From Gammaproteobacteria bacterium (GTDB lineage: Bacteria > Gemmatimonadota > Gemmatimonadetes > Longimicrobiales > Gaopeijiaceae), in the NCBI GenBank assembly GCA_028821195.1, contig JAPPHB010000138.1, positions 62,001 to 126,000 on the forward strand: 64,000 nucleotides of DNA, written 5' to 3'. Below the pieces are notes generated by a model. That model saw only the letters and a program-made list of their open reading frames with translations, had not been told where the DNA came from and ran no database searches. Made by a program: the position numbers and the translations under genes. The stretch's first letter is position 1; each line of letters opens with the position of its first letter. Below, one piece after another: positions 34,405-43,786 of this stretch.

Positions 34405-36942
34405 CTAGCGCGTCGATCCTCCTTCCGACACCGGCCGCGTCTCGGCTCCCTCTCCCTTCACGTACGTGTCGAACCAGTCGACCCAGCGCGCCCACATGTC
34501 GAGGTTGTTCTCGATTGCGCGCGGGGTGTGCGACTCGAAGGGGTACTCGAAGAGCGCCGCCGTCTTCCCCAGCCCGGTAAGCGCCTGGATCATGCGCCGC
34601 GACTGGATGGGATAGGTGCCCGAGTTGTTGTCGTCGGCGCCGTGGTAAAGGAGCAGCGGCGTGTTGATCTGGTCCGCCTTGAAGAAGGGGGACATCTCCA
34701 TGTAGACGTGGGGCGCCTCCCAGATGTCGCGCGGCTCGGCCTGGAAGCCCATCGGCGTGAGCGAGCGGTTGTACGCGCCGTCGCCGGCGATGCCCGCGCT
34801 GAAGAAGGGGGTGTGGGCCAGGAAGTTGGCGGTCGCGAAGGCCCCGTAGCTGTGGCCGCCGTGCCCGATCCGGTCCATGTCGATCACCCCGAGGCCATCC
34901 ACCGCGCGCATCGCCGCGTACATCGCGTCTACCATATTTGATATATAGTAGTCATTATAGTTCTCGCCGACGATGGGAATATCCGGATATACGAGCGCGT
35001 ATCCCTGGGTCAGCCATAGGTCGGACCAGCGGAGCCAGGTCAGGCGGGTGTACGCGTTGTGGTTTCGCGCGCGGATGGTGGCGTTGTTGAAGGCTTCCTC
35101 GCTCCTGTACTCGCGGGGATAGGTCCAGAAGATGGCCGGAACCCTGGTGCCCTCGACATAGTCGATGGGGAGCGAAACCCGGCCCTGGATCTCGAGGCCG
35201 TCGCGGCGCGTGAACTCGAAGTCGATGCGGCGCGCGGCCGTGAGCTGGGGGAAGGGGTCCACGTTGCGGGTCAGATTCTCCATCTCGCCGCCCCCCGTCC
35301 AGAGATGGCTGTCGGGGAAGGTGTTCCTGCCCTCGCGGCTCACGATCATGCGCTCGAGGTCGGGGTCCAGCGGGACCAGCGGCCGGTCGAAGCTGTCGCG
35401 CGAGCCCTCGAAGAGCCGCTCGGTGGATCCGTCGGAAAGGGAGATGCGGTCGACGAAGGGCTGGGGACGGAAGTCCTCCTTCAGGCCGCCGCCGCGCAGG
35501 TAGGCGCTCTCGCCGTCGGAGGACACCCAGGCATGGTCGAGCCCGTTGGCGGTGCGCGCGGTGAGCAGGTCGCCGGGGAGCGAGACCGCGTCGGCGGGAT
35601 CGTGGAAGGGCACGATGATGCTGCCCTGGGACCCGTCGTCCAGTGCGAAGTGGGCGAGCGCGTTCTCTCCGTCCCGGCGCACCGAGGCGAAGGCGTGGCG
35701 GCCGTCCAGCGAGTACGTCACCTCGCTGATCGGGTCGTCGCTCGACGCCACCTCTTCCTCGTCGCCGTCGCCGAAGGGGGCGCGCAGCAGCATGATGCGG
35801 TCGGGACGCGGCGCGTCCGAGCCGCCGCCGTCGTCGGGGGCGGCGCGATGCAGGTACGCGGCACCGGCCCCGTCCGGGCGCCATTGCCAGTCGCGCGGGC
35901 CACTGCCCGGGCCGCCACCGCGGCCTTCCCGCAGGTCGCGCTCTTCGAGGGTCGCCAGCACATCGCCGCTCTCGACGTCCAGTACCTCGGTCACGCGCGG
36001 GAAGCCGGTGTAGCTGGCGATGAAGGAGAAGGGCCGCTCGATGCGGGTGGCGATCAGGTGGCGTCCGTCGGGGCTGAGCGAGACCGATTCGTACATCCCC
36101 GCGTCCCCGATGGGGCGGGGAGTCCGGCCGGGCACCAGCTCGACGATCTGACTGCGCGTGTAGTACTCGAACAGGTCGGAGTCGTGGTCGCCCTCGAGCA
36201 GGAACGGCATGGTGCGCGTGGGCGTGGCCGCCGAGCGCGTGTGCCGGATGGTGGGCCCGTCGGGCAGGGAGGGCGTGGGAGGTGCGGCGCCGCGGTCCGC
36301 TGGCTCCGCCAGCGTGATGACCGATCCCGCGGGCGTCCACTGGAGCATCCGGGACGGCGCCGATCCCTGACCCCCCGACGAGGTGCCCAGGCTGGCGATG
36401 ACGCGCGCGTCGCCCGCCGCGGTCACGCTGCCGTCCTCGGCCGACGCGACCCAGACCTCGGTCCGTGCCTCCAGGTGCGCGAGGAACGCCAGCCGGTCAC
36501 CTTCCGGAGACCACATCAGGTCACTCACGTAGATCCCGTCGGGCAGCTCAACATCCGTAAACGAGCGCTCGCTCAGCGAATAGAAGCGGAACCCGTAGAG
36601 CCCGTAGATGTCGAGGTGCCAGGGCCGGTCGGTGGCGGCCCGGAGTTCGAGCATGGCCAGGCGCAGGGTCTCCTCGCCGACCTCCTCGAGCGTCGACAGC
36701 TCGGTCGAGAGCGGAATGACGAAGTGGTCGCCGTCGGGGCTGACGTGGTTCAGCGTGGCGTAGTTCGGATCCGTGGCGAAGAGGTCCTGGATGGCCTGGT
36801 CGGGGAGGATGTATCCCCGGTCGATGTCGAGTCCGTCGCCGGAATCCTGGGCAAAAAGCGGCGATATCAGGCAGAACTGCGTCAGAAACAGGCCGATCGC
36901 CGGTATCCAGGTCGAAGGTCGGGGGCGGCTGTGCGGGTTCAT
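34405..36942 (-). CDS. Secreted S9-family prolyl-oligopeptidase-like serine peptidase
   Basis: The protein is 845 residues from ATG 36942, which opens a signal peptide ending FAQ; the in-frame extension to 37335 overlaps the divergent gene and is rejected. The N-terminal 560 residues form a beta-propeller with repeated LSPDGRHL and YSLDGRHA strands. The C-terminal alpha/beta-hydrolase carries the nucleophile in GGHSYGAF, the Asp region in YHGADDNNSG and the His in FESHTPR. The length and GHSYG context resemble the S9D glutamyl/prolyl peptidases. Extracellular or periplasmic peptide degradation is expected. Confidence 0.9.
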   Translation of the reverse strand: MNPHSRPRPSTWIPAIGLFLTQFCLISPLFAQDSGDGLDIDRGYILPDQAIQDLFATDPNYATLNHVSPDGDHFVIPLSTELSTLEEVGEETLRLAMLELRAATDRPWHLDIYGLYGFRFYSLSERSFTDVELPDGIYVSDLMWSPEGDRLAFLAHLEARTEVWVASAEDGSVTAAGDARVIASLGTSSGGQGSAPSRMLQWTPAGSVITLAEPADRGAAPPTPSLPDGPTIRHTRSAATPTRTMPFLLEGDHDSDLFEYYTRSQIVELVPGRTPRPIGDAGMYESVSLSPDGRHLIATRIERPFSFIASYTGFPRVTEVLDVESGDVLATLEERDLREGRGGGPGSGPRDWQWRPDGAGAAYLHRAAPDDGGGSDAPRPDRIMLLRAPFGDGDEEEVASSDDPISEVTYSLDGRHAFASVRRDGENALAHFALDDGSQGSIIVPFHDPADAVSLPGDLLTARTANGLDHAWVSSDGESAYLRGGGLKEDFRPQPFVDRISLSDGSTERLFEGSRDSFDRPLVPLDPDLERMIVSREGRNTFPDSHLWTGGGEMENLTRNVDPFPQLTAARRIDFEFTRRDGLEIQGRVSLPIDYVEGTRVPAIFWTYPREYRSEEAFNNATIRARNHNAYTRLTWLRWSDLWLTQGYALVYPDIPIVGENYNDYYISNMVDAMYAAMRAVDGLGVIDMDRIGHGGHSYGAFATANFLAHTPFFSAGIAGDGAYNRSLTPMGFQAEPRDIWEAPHVYMEMSPFFKADQINTPLLLYHGADDNNSGTYPIQSRRMIQALTGLGKTAALFEYPFESHTPRAIENNLDMWARWVDWFDTYVKGEGAETRPVSEGGSTR

Positions 36943-37087
36943 GGCTGGCTCCTGGGAACGGGCGCCGGTGAGGCGGGATGGCGGATGCGGGCTGAAGGTG
37001 GCCCACGCGGCGAGGTCGCCGCAACCCGTTTCAGGAACCCGGAACCCTCCGTGACATATCTTCTGTGGCGGTGTCGCGCCGGGCGCT

Positions 37088-38185
37088 GTGATGCTTGATG
37101 CCGACAGCGTCGTTCGCAACGGGAGAGATGGCTTGCCGGAGAAATTCGATGTGGTGGTGGCCGGGGCCGGCTTTGCCGGTCTCGCCTGCGCGCGCCAGGT
37201 GGCCCGGCGCGGCCTCTCGGTCCTGGTGCTGGAGCGGCAGTCGGGACCCGGCGCCCGCATCCACACCACCGGGATTCTCGTGCATGAGGCGTGGACCGAG
37301 TGGAAGGTGCCGGCCCGGCTGGTGCGGAGAATCAACCGGGTCAGAGTCTATACGCCCGCCCACGACCATATCGAGCTGGAGCGGAACGGGTACTTCTTCA
37401 TGGCCACCGATACGGCCCGGCTCATGCGCCATCTGGCCCGCGAGACCCGGCGTGCGGGTGTCGAGATCCGATTCGGACAAGGATACCGGGGCGTGACGCC
37501 AGGACGAGGTCCATTGCTGCTCCAGGGCTCCGGGGTCACCTGCCGGTTCATCGTCGGAGCCGATGGGGCGCGCTCCGCAGTGGCCGCGAGCTGCGGCCTC
37601 GACCGCAACCGCCGCCTTCTGAAGGGGGTCGAGTGGGAATTCGAGCCCGTGGACGGCGTCGCCGACTGCCTGCACTGCTTCATCGATCCCGAGTTCGCCC
37701 CGGGGTACATCGGGTGGGTGGTGCCGGGGGTGGCGACGACGCAGGTGGGACTGGCGCTGCACCGCGACCGGCAGGCCGACCTGGCCGGGTTCGTGGGAAA
37801 GCTCGACCCGCTCTTCCGGCTGTCGCGGAAGAGGGTGGTGGAGAAGCGGGGCGGCATGATCCCCTTCGGAGGACTGCTTCGCAACTTCTACGGGGAACGG
37901 GTGATGCTCATCGGGGACGCGGCCGGAATGGTGTCGCCGCTGACGGCCGGGGGCATCCACCACGCCTGGCGGTTCGGGAAGATCGCCGGAGACGCCCTGG
38001 CCGACCATCTCGCGGGCGGGGCGCATCCCGGTCCGGTGGTGCGGCGCGCATACCCGAAACCGGCCTGGAAGCACGCCGCGCGCTGGGGCTACGACCGCCT
38101 TCCGGTGGCGCGGGCGCTCGAGGCCGGGCTGCTCACCCGGAGCGTGTTCCGAAAGGTGGCGGCGAAGGTCTTCTTCGGGCTGTAG
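37088..38185 (+). CDS. FAD-dependent oxidoreductase, geranylgeranyl-reductase-like
   Basis: The protein has 365 residues. The FAD-binding dinucleotide motif is VVVAGAGFAGLACA (about 21-34). The second motif is FIVGADGARSAVA and the third is MLIGDAAGMVSPLTAGGI. This order defines the geranylgeranyl reductase/FixC group, which saturates isoprenoid chains or oxidises related lipids. There is no signal peptide. GTG 37088 and ATG 37091 are adjacent start choices. It is divergent from the S9 peptidase. A link with the lipid-tailoring genes 6 kb to the left is possible but speculative. Confidence 0.8.
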   Translation: MMLDADSVVRNGRDGLPEKFDVVVAGAGFAGLACARQVARRGLSVLVLERQSGPGARIHTTGILVHEAWTEWKVPARLVRRINRVRVYTPAHDHIELERNGYFFMATDTARLMRHLARETRRAGVEIRFGQGYRGVTPGRGPLLLQGSGVTCRFIVGADGARSAVAASCGLDRNRRLLKGVEWEFEPVDGVADCLHCFIDPEFAPGYIGWVVPGVATTQVGLALHRDRQADLAGFVGKLDPLFRLSRKRVVEKRGGMIPFGGLLRNFYGERVMLIGDAAGMVSPLTAGGIHHAWRFGKIAGDALADHLAGGAHPGPVVRRAYPKPAWKHAARWGYDRLPVARALEAGLLTRSVFRKVAAKVFFGL

Positions 38186-38217
38186 CCGGGCCTCGCCATG
38201 CTGCGGTCCGCGGGCTG

Positions 38218-39588
38218 CTACTCCCCGACGCGCCTCGCCTGCGCCCGCCCCATCCCGATGGAGAGCGCGATCCAGATGCCCGCCAGCGGCACGGTCGACG
38301 CCGCCACCAGCGCCAGCGTCATGCCGAGGGCGGCGAAGGTGGCGTCGATCCCGGCGCCCGTCGCATCCCCGGCGCGATACAGGAACACGTCGACCACGGG
38401 CTTCGCCTTGTACTTCTCGGAGGGAGTGACGACGCTGAACAGCGTCTCCCGCGAGGGCCGTGAGATGGCGTAACGGGTCGCCCGGTGCACCGCCTGGAAG
38501 ATCAGGATGACCCCGTACACGGGCCACACCGCCAGCACCGCGAACCCGGCGACCGTCACCAGCGGCAGGATCGCGAGGGTCCAGCCCACGCCCAGCTTCT
38601 TGATGATGCGCGTTGTGATGAAGATCTGGGTCAGGAGCGTCGCGAACTGGGCCAGGAAGTCGAAGTTGGCGAAGCTCTCCACCCGCTGGCTGAAGGTGTC
38701 GGTGGCCTGCTGGATGATGTTGGCCTGGGTGAAGTAGATCATGGTGTTGGAGATGGCCATGAACACCACCCACAGCCCGACGCCCAGCAGGTACGGGGAG
38801 GCCACGACCGCCTTGGCGCCCTCCCAGAAGGTGCCGCCGATCCGGGTGCTGCCGTCGGGCGCCGCGATGTCGCGGCGACCCTTCGGGAGCGCCTCCAGGC
38901 GGGACGCGCGCGACCGGAGGGCCATCCGGTCCAGCCACAGCACCGTCGCGATCGCGATGCCGTAGCAGGCGCAGGCGAGCAGCATCAGCCCGGCGGGCAG
39001 GTAGGACGACTCCGTCATCCCGCTGATGATGCTGGTGGCCTCCGCCCCGGCCAGCGCGCCCAGGGTGCCGCCGATGCCGATGAAGGCGAACATCCTCTTC
39101 CCCTGGTCCACGTCGAAGATGTCGACCATGAAGGCCCAGAAGAGACTGGTGGTGAAGAGGTTGATCACCGTCAGCCACACGAAGAAGGTGTAGCCCACGC
39201 CGCGCGCGAGGGCGGTTTCGGCATCGGTGCCGATGAGCCCGCCGCCGGCCCGCACGTCCTGGATGATCAGCCCCGAGAAGACGAACAGGCACCCGATCAC
39301 GAAGAGGAAGGCCACGGGGATGAAACGGCGCCGGTTCATGCGCGCCACCACTCCGCCGAAGGCGAGCACCGCCAGCAGCGAAACGATCGAGGTGACGACG
39401 AAGAGCCAGCGCAGCTCGTCCATTCCGCGGGCCACGCCCATGGCTTCGCGCACCGGCCGCAGGAAGAAGTACCCGCAGAGAACGAAGAAGAAGAAGATCG
39501 CGGAGAAGACGGCGAGAGGCAGTTCGCCGCGCTCCATGTTGAGGAGGCGCGTCGCGATGCCCTGATCCTGCGTCGTCGAGTCTGCCAT
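38218..39588 (-). CDS. Nucleotide-translocase/MFS-like membrane transporter
   Basis: The protein is 456 residues from ATG 39588; the frame extends further upstream but without protein-like sequence. It has about twelve membrane spans, with LAVFSAIFFFFVLCGYFFLRPVREA-like first span (residues 21-45) and FAFIGIGGTLGALAGAEA. This pattern is shared with the ATP/ADP translocase (Npt/TlcC-type) branch that is often annotated as MFS in free-living Gemmatimonadota. In parasites such carriers exchange nucleotides; in free-living bacteria the substrate is unknown. Confidence 0.7.
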   Translation of the reverse strand: MADSTTQDQGIATRLLNMERGELPLAVFSAIFFFFVLCGYFFLRPVREAMGVARGMDELRWLFVVTSIVSLLAVLAFGGVVARMNRRRFIPVAFLFVIGCLFVFSGLIIQDVRAGGGLIGTDAETALARGVGYTFFVWLTVINLFTTSLFWAFMVDIFDVDQGKRMFAFIGIGGTLGALAGAEATSIISGMTESSYLPAGLMLLACACYGIAIATVLWLDRMALRSRASRLEALPKGRRDIAAPDGSTRIGGTFWEGAKAVVASPYLLGVGLWVVFMAISNTMIYFTQANIIQQATDTFSQRVESFANFDFLAQFATLLTQIFITTRIIKKLGVGWTLAILPLVTVAGFAVLAVWPVYGVILIFQAVHRATRYAISRPSRETLFSVVTPSEKYKAKPVVDVFLYRAGDATGAGIDATFAALGMTLALVAASTVPLAGIWIALSIGMGRAQARRVGE

Positions 39589-39920
39589 GCGCCCCCGATC
39601 CTCCGCGACAGTGCCGCCTCGCGCCGTGCGTCGTCGAGAAAACGAAGCACGCCGGGAGGCCTGGATGGCCCTCCCGGAAGGCTCGGCCGGTGATGTGGGT
39701 TCGATGTAGGGAGGGTGCCGGATCAAGTCAAGCCGACGGGCGTCCTCGAGCGGGGTGTCGCCCGGTGTCAATCGGGCGTCTCTCCGAGGGCTCACGCCAC
39801 CCGGAGAGGGCGCATTCATGTGGCGTTGGGACGACTTCGCCCGGTTCCCTTTGCGCGCGCGCTGGGTGCGGCTACCATCAGGATTGCGAGCCTTCCATCG
39901 CCCATCCCGGAGGTCACCCG
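39589..39920. other. Divergent spacer before the triple-RidA gene
   Basis: The 332-bp spacer must contain two promoters. GGAGG immediately precedes the ATG at 39921. No repeat, RNA structure or clear -35/-10 pair was identified. Confidence 0.4.
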
Positions 39921-41099
39921 ATGAACCTGTCCGCATCGCGCCCTTTTTATTTCCGGAGTCCGCGATCGCGCGTGCGCGCCGGATCCACGAGTCCTCTTGC
40001 ACTCGTCCTGCTGGCCCTTCCGCTCGCGCTCTCGTGCGCGCCCGCGGCCTCCGCGCAGGCGCCCCAACTCGTGTTCCTGTCCAACATCACGGGGACCACG
40101 GACGGCGACCGCGCCCTCACCACCATCGAGGAGCAGACCACGGCCGCGCTGGATGCCCTGGGGGCGGAGCTCGCCGGGCACGGGCTCGGATACGAGGACG
40201 TCGTCGCCGTCAACGTGTTTCTGCGGGACACACGTCACTTTCAGGGGATGAACGGCGTCTATCGCACCTATTTCACGGAGAATGCGCCCACGCGCGCGAC
40301 CGTGAGGGCAGACCTGCCCGACGTGGGCGCGCTGATTCAGATCTCGGCGGTGGCAACCCCGGACGACACCGAGGTCATTTCTCCGTCGGGGCTGCAGTCG
40401 CCGGCGCTGCCCTACTCGTGGGGGATCCGGGCGGGCGATGTCCTCTTCATCGCGGGCGCCACGAGCCGCGATCCCGACACCTACCAGCCGGTGCGGGGCG
40501 ACGTGCAGGTGCAGACCCGGCGCGTGTTCGGCAACATCGGGATGATTCTCGAGTCGGCGGGCATGGACTACGGGGACCTGGTCAGCTGTCAGGTCTTCCT
40601 CGACGACGTGCGTCTCTGGGGCGACATGAACGAGGCCTACCGCGAGTTCGTGACCGCGGACGATCCGCCCGCCCGTGCAGCGGTGCGCGGCGGGCTCATG
40701 AACTCCGACTTCCTGGTCGAGATCCAGTGCGTCGCGGAGGCTTCCGACGCACGCGCGGTGGTCCGTCCCGCCGGACAGGGTCCGGGTCGGGCGCCGCTTT
40801 CGCCGGCGATCGACACGGGCGAGCGGCTGTGGCTGTCGGGGATGCTGGCGGCGGGGGAGGACATTCCCGCGGAGACGCGCAACACGCTGGACAGGTTAAA
40901 TGCAACATTGGAAGCTGCCGGGTTGGATTTTTCCAACGTAGCCAACGTCTGGGTGTACCTCACGGACGTGCGCGACGCGGAAACGGTGCTGGAGGTTCTG
41001 GGCGAAGTGATGCCCGAGGGAGCCCCGGAGCCGACCGTCGCGGGCCTTCCCCTCGTGGGTCGTCTCGGCGTAGAGATCCAGATGATGGCGGTCCGCTGA
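39921..41099 (+). CDS. Exported protein with three tandem RidA (YjgF/UK114) domains
   Basis: The protein is 392 residues from ATG 39921 after GGAGG. An N-terminal hydrophobic segment ends ASAQ, indicating export. Three RidA repeats follow at about 48-150, 158-268 and 275-390. Each has the L..AG....D....V.VFL.D....M...Y..F pattern (EDVVAVNVFLRDTRHF, GDLVSCQVFLDDVRLW, SNVANVWVYLTDVRDA). Classical RidA is a cytosolic trimer that hydrolyses reactive enamines/imines, so a single chain with three domains could form the trimer internally. One base separates it from the Gfo/Idh/MocA gene, so they are co-transcribed. Confidence 0.85.
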   Translation: MNLSASRPFYFRSPRSRVRAGSTSPLALVLLALPLALSCAPAASAQAPQLVFLSNITGTTDGDRALTTIEEQTTAALDALGAELAGHGLGYEDVVAVNVFLRDTRHFQGMNGVYRTYFTENAPTRATVRADLPDVGALIQISAVATPDDTEVISPSGLQSPALPYSWGIRAGDVLFIAGATSRDPDTYQPVRGDVQVQTRRVFGNIGMILESAGMDYGDLVSCQVFLDDVRLWGDMNEAYREFVTADDPPARAAVRGGLMNSDFLVEIQCVAEASDARAVVRPAGQGPGRAPLSPAIDTGERLWLSGMLAAGEDIPAETRNTLDRLNATLEAAGLDFSNVANVWVYLTDVRDAETVLEVLGEVMPEGAPEPTVAGLPLVGRLGVEIQMMAVR

Positions 41100-41100
41100 C

Positions 41101-42075
41101 ATGGGAATGAAGCCGAAGCCGCTCAGCGTGGCGCTGCTGGGAACCGGGCGTATCTCCGAGACCCAGTTGGTCCCGGCTCTGGCCTCGGCCTCCGGGCTTC
41201 GTCTGTGGAGCGTTCTGAGCCGGGACCGCGGGCGGGCCGCCGACTTTGCACGACGCCATCGGGCGAGGTCGCCGGAGCCGGGCTTCGACCATCTGGACGA
41301 AATGCTGGCCGATCCGGGGCTCGACGCCGTGCTGATCGCAACACCGGACGCCCTGCACGCCGATCAGGCCCTGGCGGCCATCGCGGCGGGCAAGCACGTC
41401 TTCGTGGAGAAGCCGATGGTGACCTCCTCGGCCGACGGGCGCTGGGTGGTGGAGGCCGCCGAGGCCGCCGGCGTGACCGTGGGGGTCGCCTACCACCTGC
41501 GCTGGCACGGGGGCCACCGCGCCATGGAGCGTCTCGTCAGGGGCGGGGCGCTCGGGGCGCTCCGGCACATGCGGGTGCAGTGGACTTGGCCTGCCCCCGA
41601 CGACTCCAACTGGCGCGCGGGGTCGGATGTGGGACGCTGGTGGAGCCTCGCCGGGGTGGGCACCCACTGCCTGGACATGATCCGCTGGTTCATGGTGCCG
41701 GGTTGCGGCGAGGTCGTGGAGGTGCGCGCGGTGACGAGCAACGCGGTTTGGGGCGGGTCCCGCGACGAGACCGCGCTGGTGGCGCTGACCTTCGAGTCGG
41801 GGGCCACCGCGGAGTTCTGTTCCTCGGTGCAGTTCGAGTCGCCCTCGCGGGTGGAGGTCTACGGCGACCAGGGATACGTCATCGGGAACCACACCCTGGG
41901 ACCGCGGGGTGCGGGCACGGTCTTCACCAGGGCCGGAATGGTGCCCTACGTGGTCCAGAACCCCTACGTGGGCGAGCTGGCGGACTTTGCCGCGGCGGTG
42001 CGAAATGGACGCCCCCCGGCGGTCGACGCGCGCGAGGGTCTCCGCAATGTGGAACTGCTGGAGGAGATCAACTGA
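41101..42075 (+). CDS. Gfo/Idh/MocA-family NAD(P)-dependent oxidoreductase
   Basis: The protein has 324 residues. The N-terminal Rossmann motif is VALLGTGRIS. The nucleotide-domain block is DAVLIATPDALHADQALAA and the catalytic lysine lies in HVFVEKPM. The C-terminal domain contains WSLAGVGTHCLDMIRW with the usual histidine. The family oxidises or reduces sugars and cyclitols. The gene lies between triple-RidA and an exported amidase with 1-bp spacing and a TGATG junction, so a shared catabolic role for the three is likely, substrate unknown. Confidence 0.85.
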   Translation: MGMKPKPLSVALLGTGRISETQLVPALASASGLRLWSVLSRDRGRAADFARRHRARSPEPGFDHLDEMLADPGLDAVLIATPDALHADQALAAIAAGKHVFVEKPMVTSSADGRWVVEAAEAAGVTVGVAYHLRWHGGHRAMERLVRGGALGALRHMRVQWTWPAPDDSNWRAGSDVGRWWSLAGVGTHCLDMIRWFMVPGCGEVVEVRAVTSNAVWGGSRDETALVALTFESGATAEFCSSVQFESPSRVEVYGDQGYVIGNHTLGPRGAGTVFTRAGMVPYVVQNPYVGELADFAAAVRNGRPPAVDAREGLRNVELLEEIN

Positions 42076-43718
42076 TGGCAGTGGAGCGACTGATCGCAGG
42101 GAAGACACGACGCGCCCGCCCGCGCGCGAGGGCGAAGGCAGGGCAGGTGAAGGTACCCCCTCTCCCACCCTCGGCCGCCGCCCTGGCGGCCGCCCTGGCC
42201 GCGGCCGGCTGCGACGTCCCCGCCCCCGCCCCCATCGACGTGGTGGAAGCCACCATCGCGGGCGTCCAGGAGGCGATCTTCTCGGGCGCTACCACCTGCC
42301 GCCTGGTGGTCGAGGCCCACCTCGACCGCATCGAGGCCTACGAGGACCGCATCAACGCGATCACCGTGGTGAACCCCGCCGCCCTCGACCGCGCCGACGA
42401 GCTGGACGCGGCGCTGGCCGCCGGCGAGGAGCCGGACCCCCTCTTCTGCGTACCCATCCTGGTGAAGGACAACTTCGACACCCACGACATGGTGACCACG
42501 GCCGGCTCTATCGGGCTCGCCGAGAGCGTGCCGCCCGACGACGCGTTCATGGTGCGCCGCATCCGCGAGGAGGGCGCCATCGTGGTGGCCAAGACCAACA
42601 TGGCGGAGTGGGCCTTCAGCCCGCGCCAGTCGGTGAGCTCGTCGTTCGACACCACCCGCAACGCCTACGCGCTGGACCGCGTTCCGGCCGGGTCGAGCGG
42701 CGGCACCGCCTCGGGAGTCGCGGCCGGCTTCGGCCTGATCGGGCTCGGAAGCGATACCGGCAACTCCATCCGCGGCCCCTCTTCGCGCCTGGCGCTGGTG
42801 GGCATCCGTTCGACCATCGGCCTCACCAGCCGGGACGGTGTGGTTCCACTCGCCTTCGATCGCGACATCGCCGGTCCCATGGGGCGCACCGTGGAGGACG
42901 TGGCCCGGCTCTTCAACGTGGTGGCGGGCTACGACCCGGCCGATCCCTACACGGAGGCCGGGCGCGGGCGCAAGGAGGACGACTACACCAGCTTCCTCGA
43001 CCCGAACGGCCTCGAGGGCGCGCGCATCGGGGTCCTGCGCGCGCTGGTCGACACCGAAGACGCGGACGAGGAGGTCGTCGCCGTCTTCGAGAACGCGCTG
43101 GGGGAGCTGGCCGGGCTCGGCGCCGAGATCGTCGATCCGCTCGGCTTCGATCTGCAGGCGCAGCTGGAGCGCGAGGGCATGTCGTGCCGCCGCTTCCGTT
43201 ACGACATGTACGTCTACCTGCAGTCGCTGGGAGACGCGGCCCCGTTCACCGACGTGCTGGCCGTGCTCGAGACCGGGGAGTTCGGGGGCGACGCGGAGAG
43301 CGGGCTGCGCCGGTCGGAGGGCACGCCGCTGGACGTCCCCCCGCCCGAGTGGGATCCGCCCTGCCCGGACTACCTCGACAACGAGCAGCGGCAGGGCTAC
43401 TTGGCCGACCTGACCGAGGCCATGGATGCCGCCGGGGTGGACGCCGTCGTCTATCCCACCTGGCTGAGCCCACCGGCGCACATCGACCGCGGCAACGAGG
43501 AGTACAGCGGCGACAACAGCCAGCGGGTCGCGCCCGCCACCGGGATGCCCGCCATCACGGTGCCCATGGGGTTCACCGAGGGAACGCACCCGGCGGGACT
43601 GCAGATTCTGGCACGCCCGTACGACGAGGGCCTGCTCTTCCGCCTCGCCTACGCGTACGAGCAGGGAACGCGCCATCGGCGCCCGCCGCCGGGATTCCCG
43701 GAGCTCGCCCATCCCTGA
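42075..43718 (+). CDS. Exported amidase (amidase signature family), lipoprotein
   Basis: The protein is 547 residues from ATG 42075, which overlaps the previous stop (TGATG). A GTG at 42147 would give a more ordinary lipoprotein leader, ALAAALAAAGC. The amidase-signature catalytic lysine is in PILVKDNFDT. The nucleophile region is PAGSSGGTASG and the second Ser is in GSDTGNSIRG. It is related in layout to the amidase at 18975 but diverged. Periplasmic amide hydrolysis is likely, perhaps feeding the oxidoreductase encoded upstream. The Arg/Ala-rich first 25 residues favour the later start. Confidence 0.85.
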   Translation: MAVERLIAGKTRRARPRARAKAGQVKVPPLPPSAAALAAALAAAGCDVPAPAPIDVVEATIAGVQEAIFSGATTCRLVVEAHLDRIEAYEDRINAITVVNPAALDRADELDAALAAGEEPDPLFCVPILVKDNFDTHDMVTTAGSIGLAESVPPDDAFMVRRIREEGAIVVAKTNMAEWAFSPRQSVSSSFDTTRNAYALDRVPAGSSGGTASGVAAGFGLIGLGSDTGNSIRGPSSRLALVGIRSTIGLTSRDGVVPLAFDRDIAGPMGRTVEDVARLFNVVAGYDPADPYTEAGRGRKEDDYTSFLDPNGLEGARIGVLRALVDTEDADEEVVAVFENALGELAGLGAEIVDPLGFDLQAQLEREGMSCRRFRYDMYVYLQSLGDAAPFTDVLAVLETGEFGGDAESGLRRSEGTPLDVPPPEWDPPCPDYLDNEQRQGYLADLTEAMDAAGVDAVVYPTWLSPPAHIDRGNEEYSGDNSQRVAPATGMPAITVPMGFTEGTHPAGLQILARPYDEGLLFRLAYAYEQGTRHRRPPPGFPELAHP

Positions 43719-43786
43719 CCCGGGCGGGACCGCCGCATCCGGCAGGAGCGCCCACCGCGGTCTGGAAGGGTTGAGGTGAGCGCACG

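Noticed and set aside
36943..37335. N-terminal extension of the S9 peptidase
   Set aside because: It overlaps the divergent flavoprotein gene and lacks protein-like character; the signal peptide begins at 36942.
38218..40002. 594-residue form of the nucleotide-translocase-like protein
   Set aside because: The upstream 138 codons are Arg/Pro/Ser-rich and overlap the divergent promoter region; the membrane domain starts from 39588.
41205..43718. 837-residue fusion of the oxidoreductase shadow with amidase
   Set aside because: The first 290 residues are out of frame with the Gfo/Idh/MocA gene; the amidase begins at 42075 or 42147.
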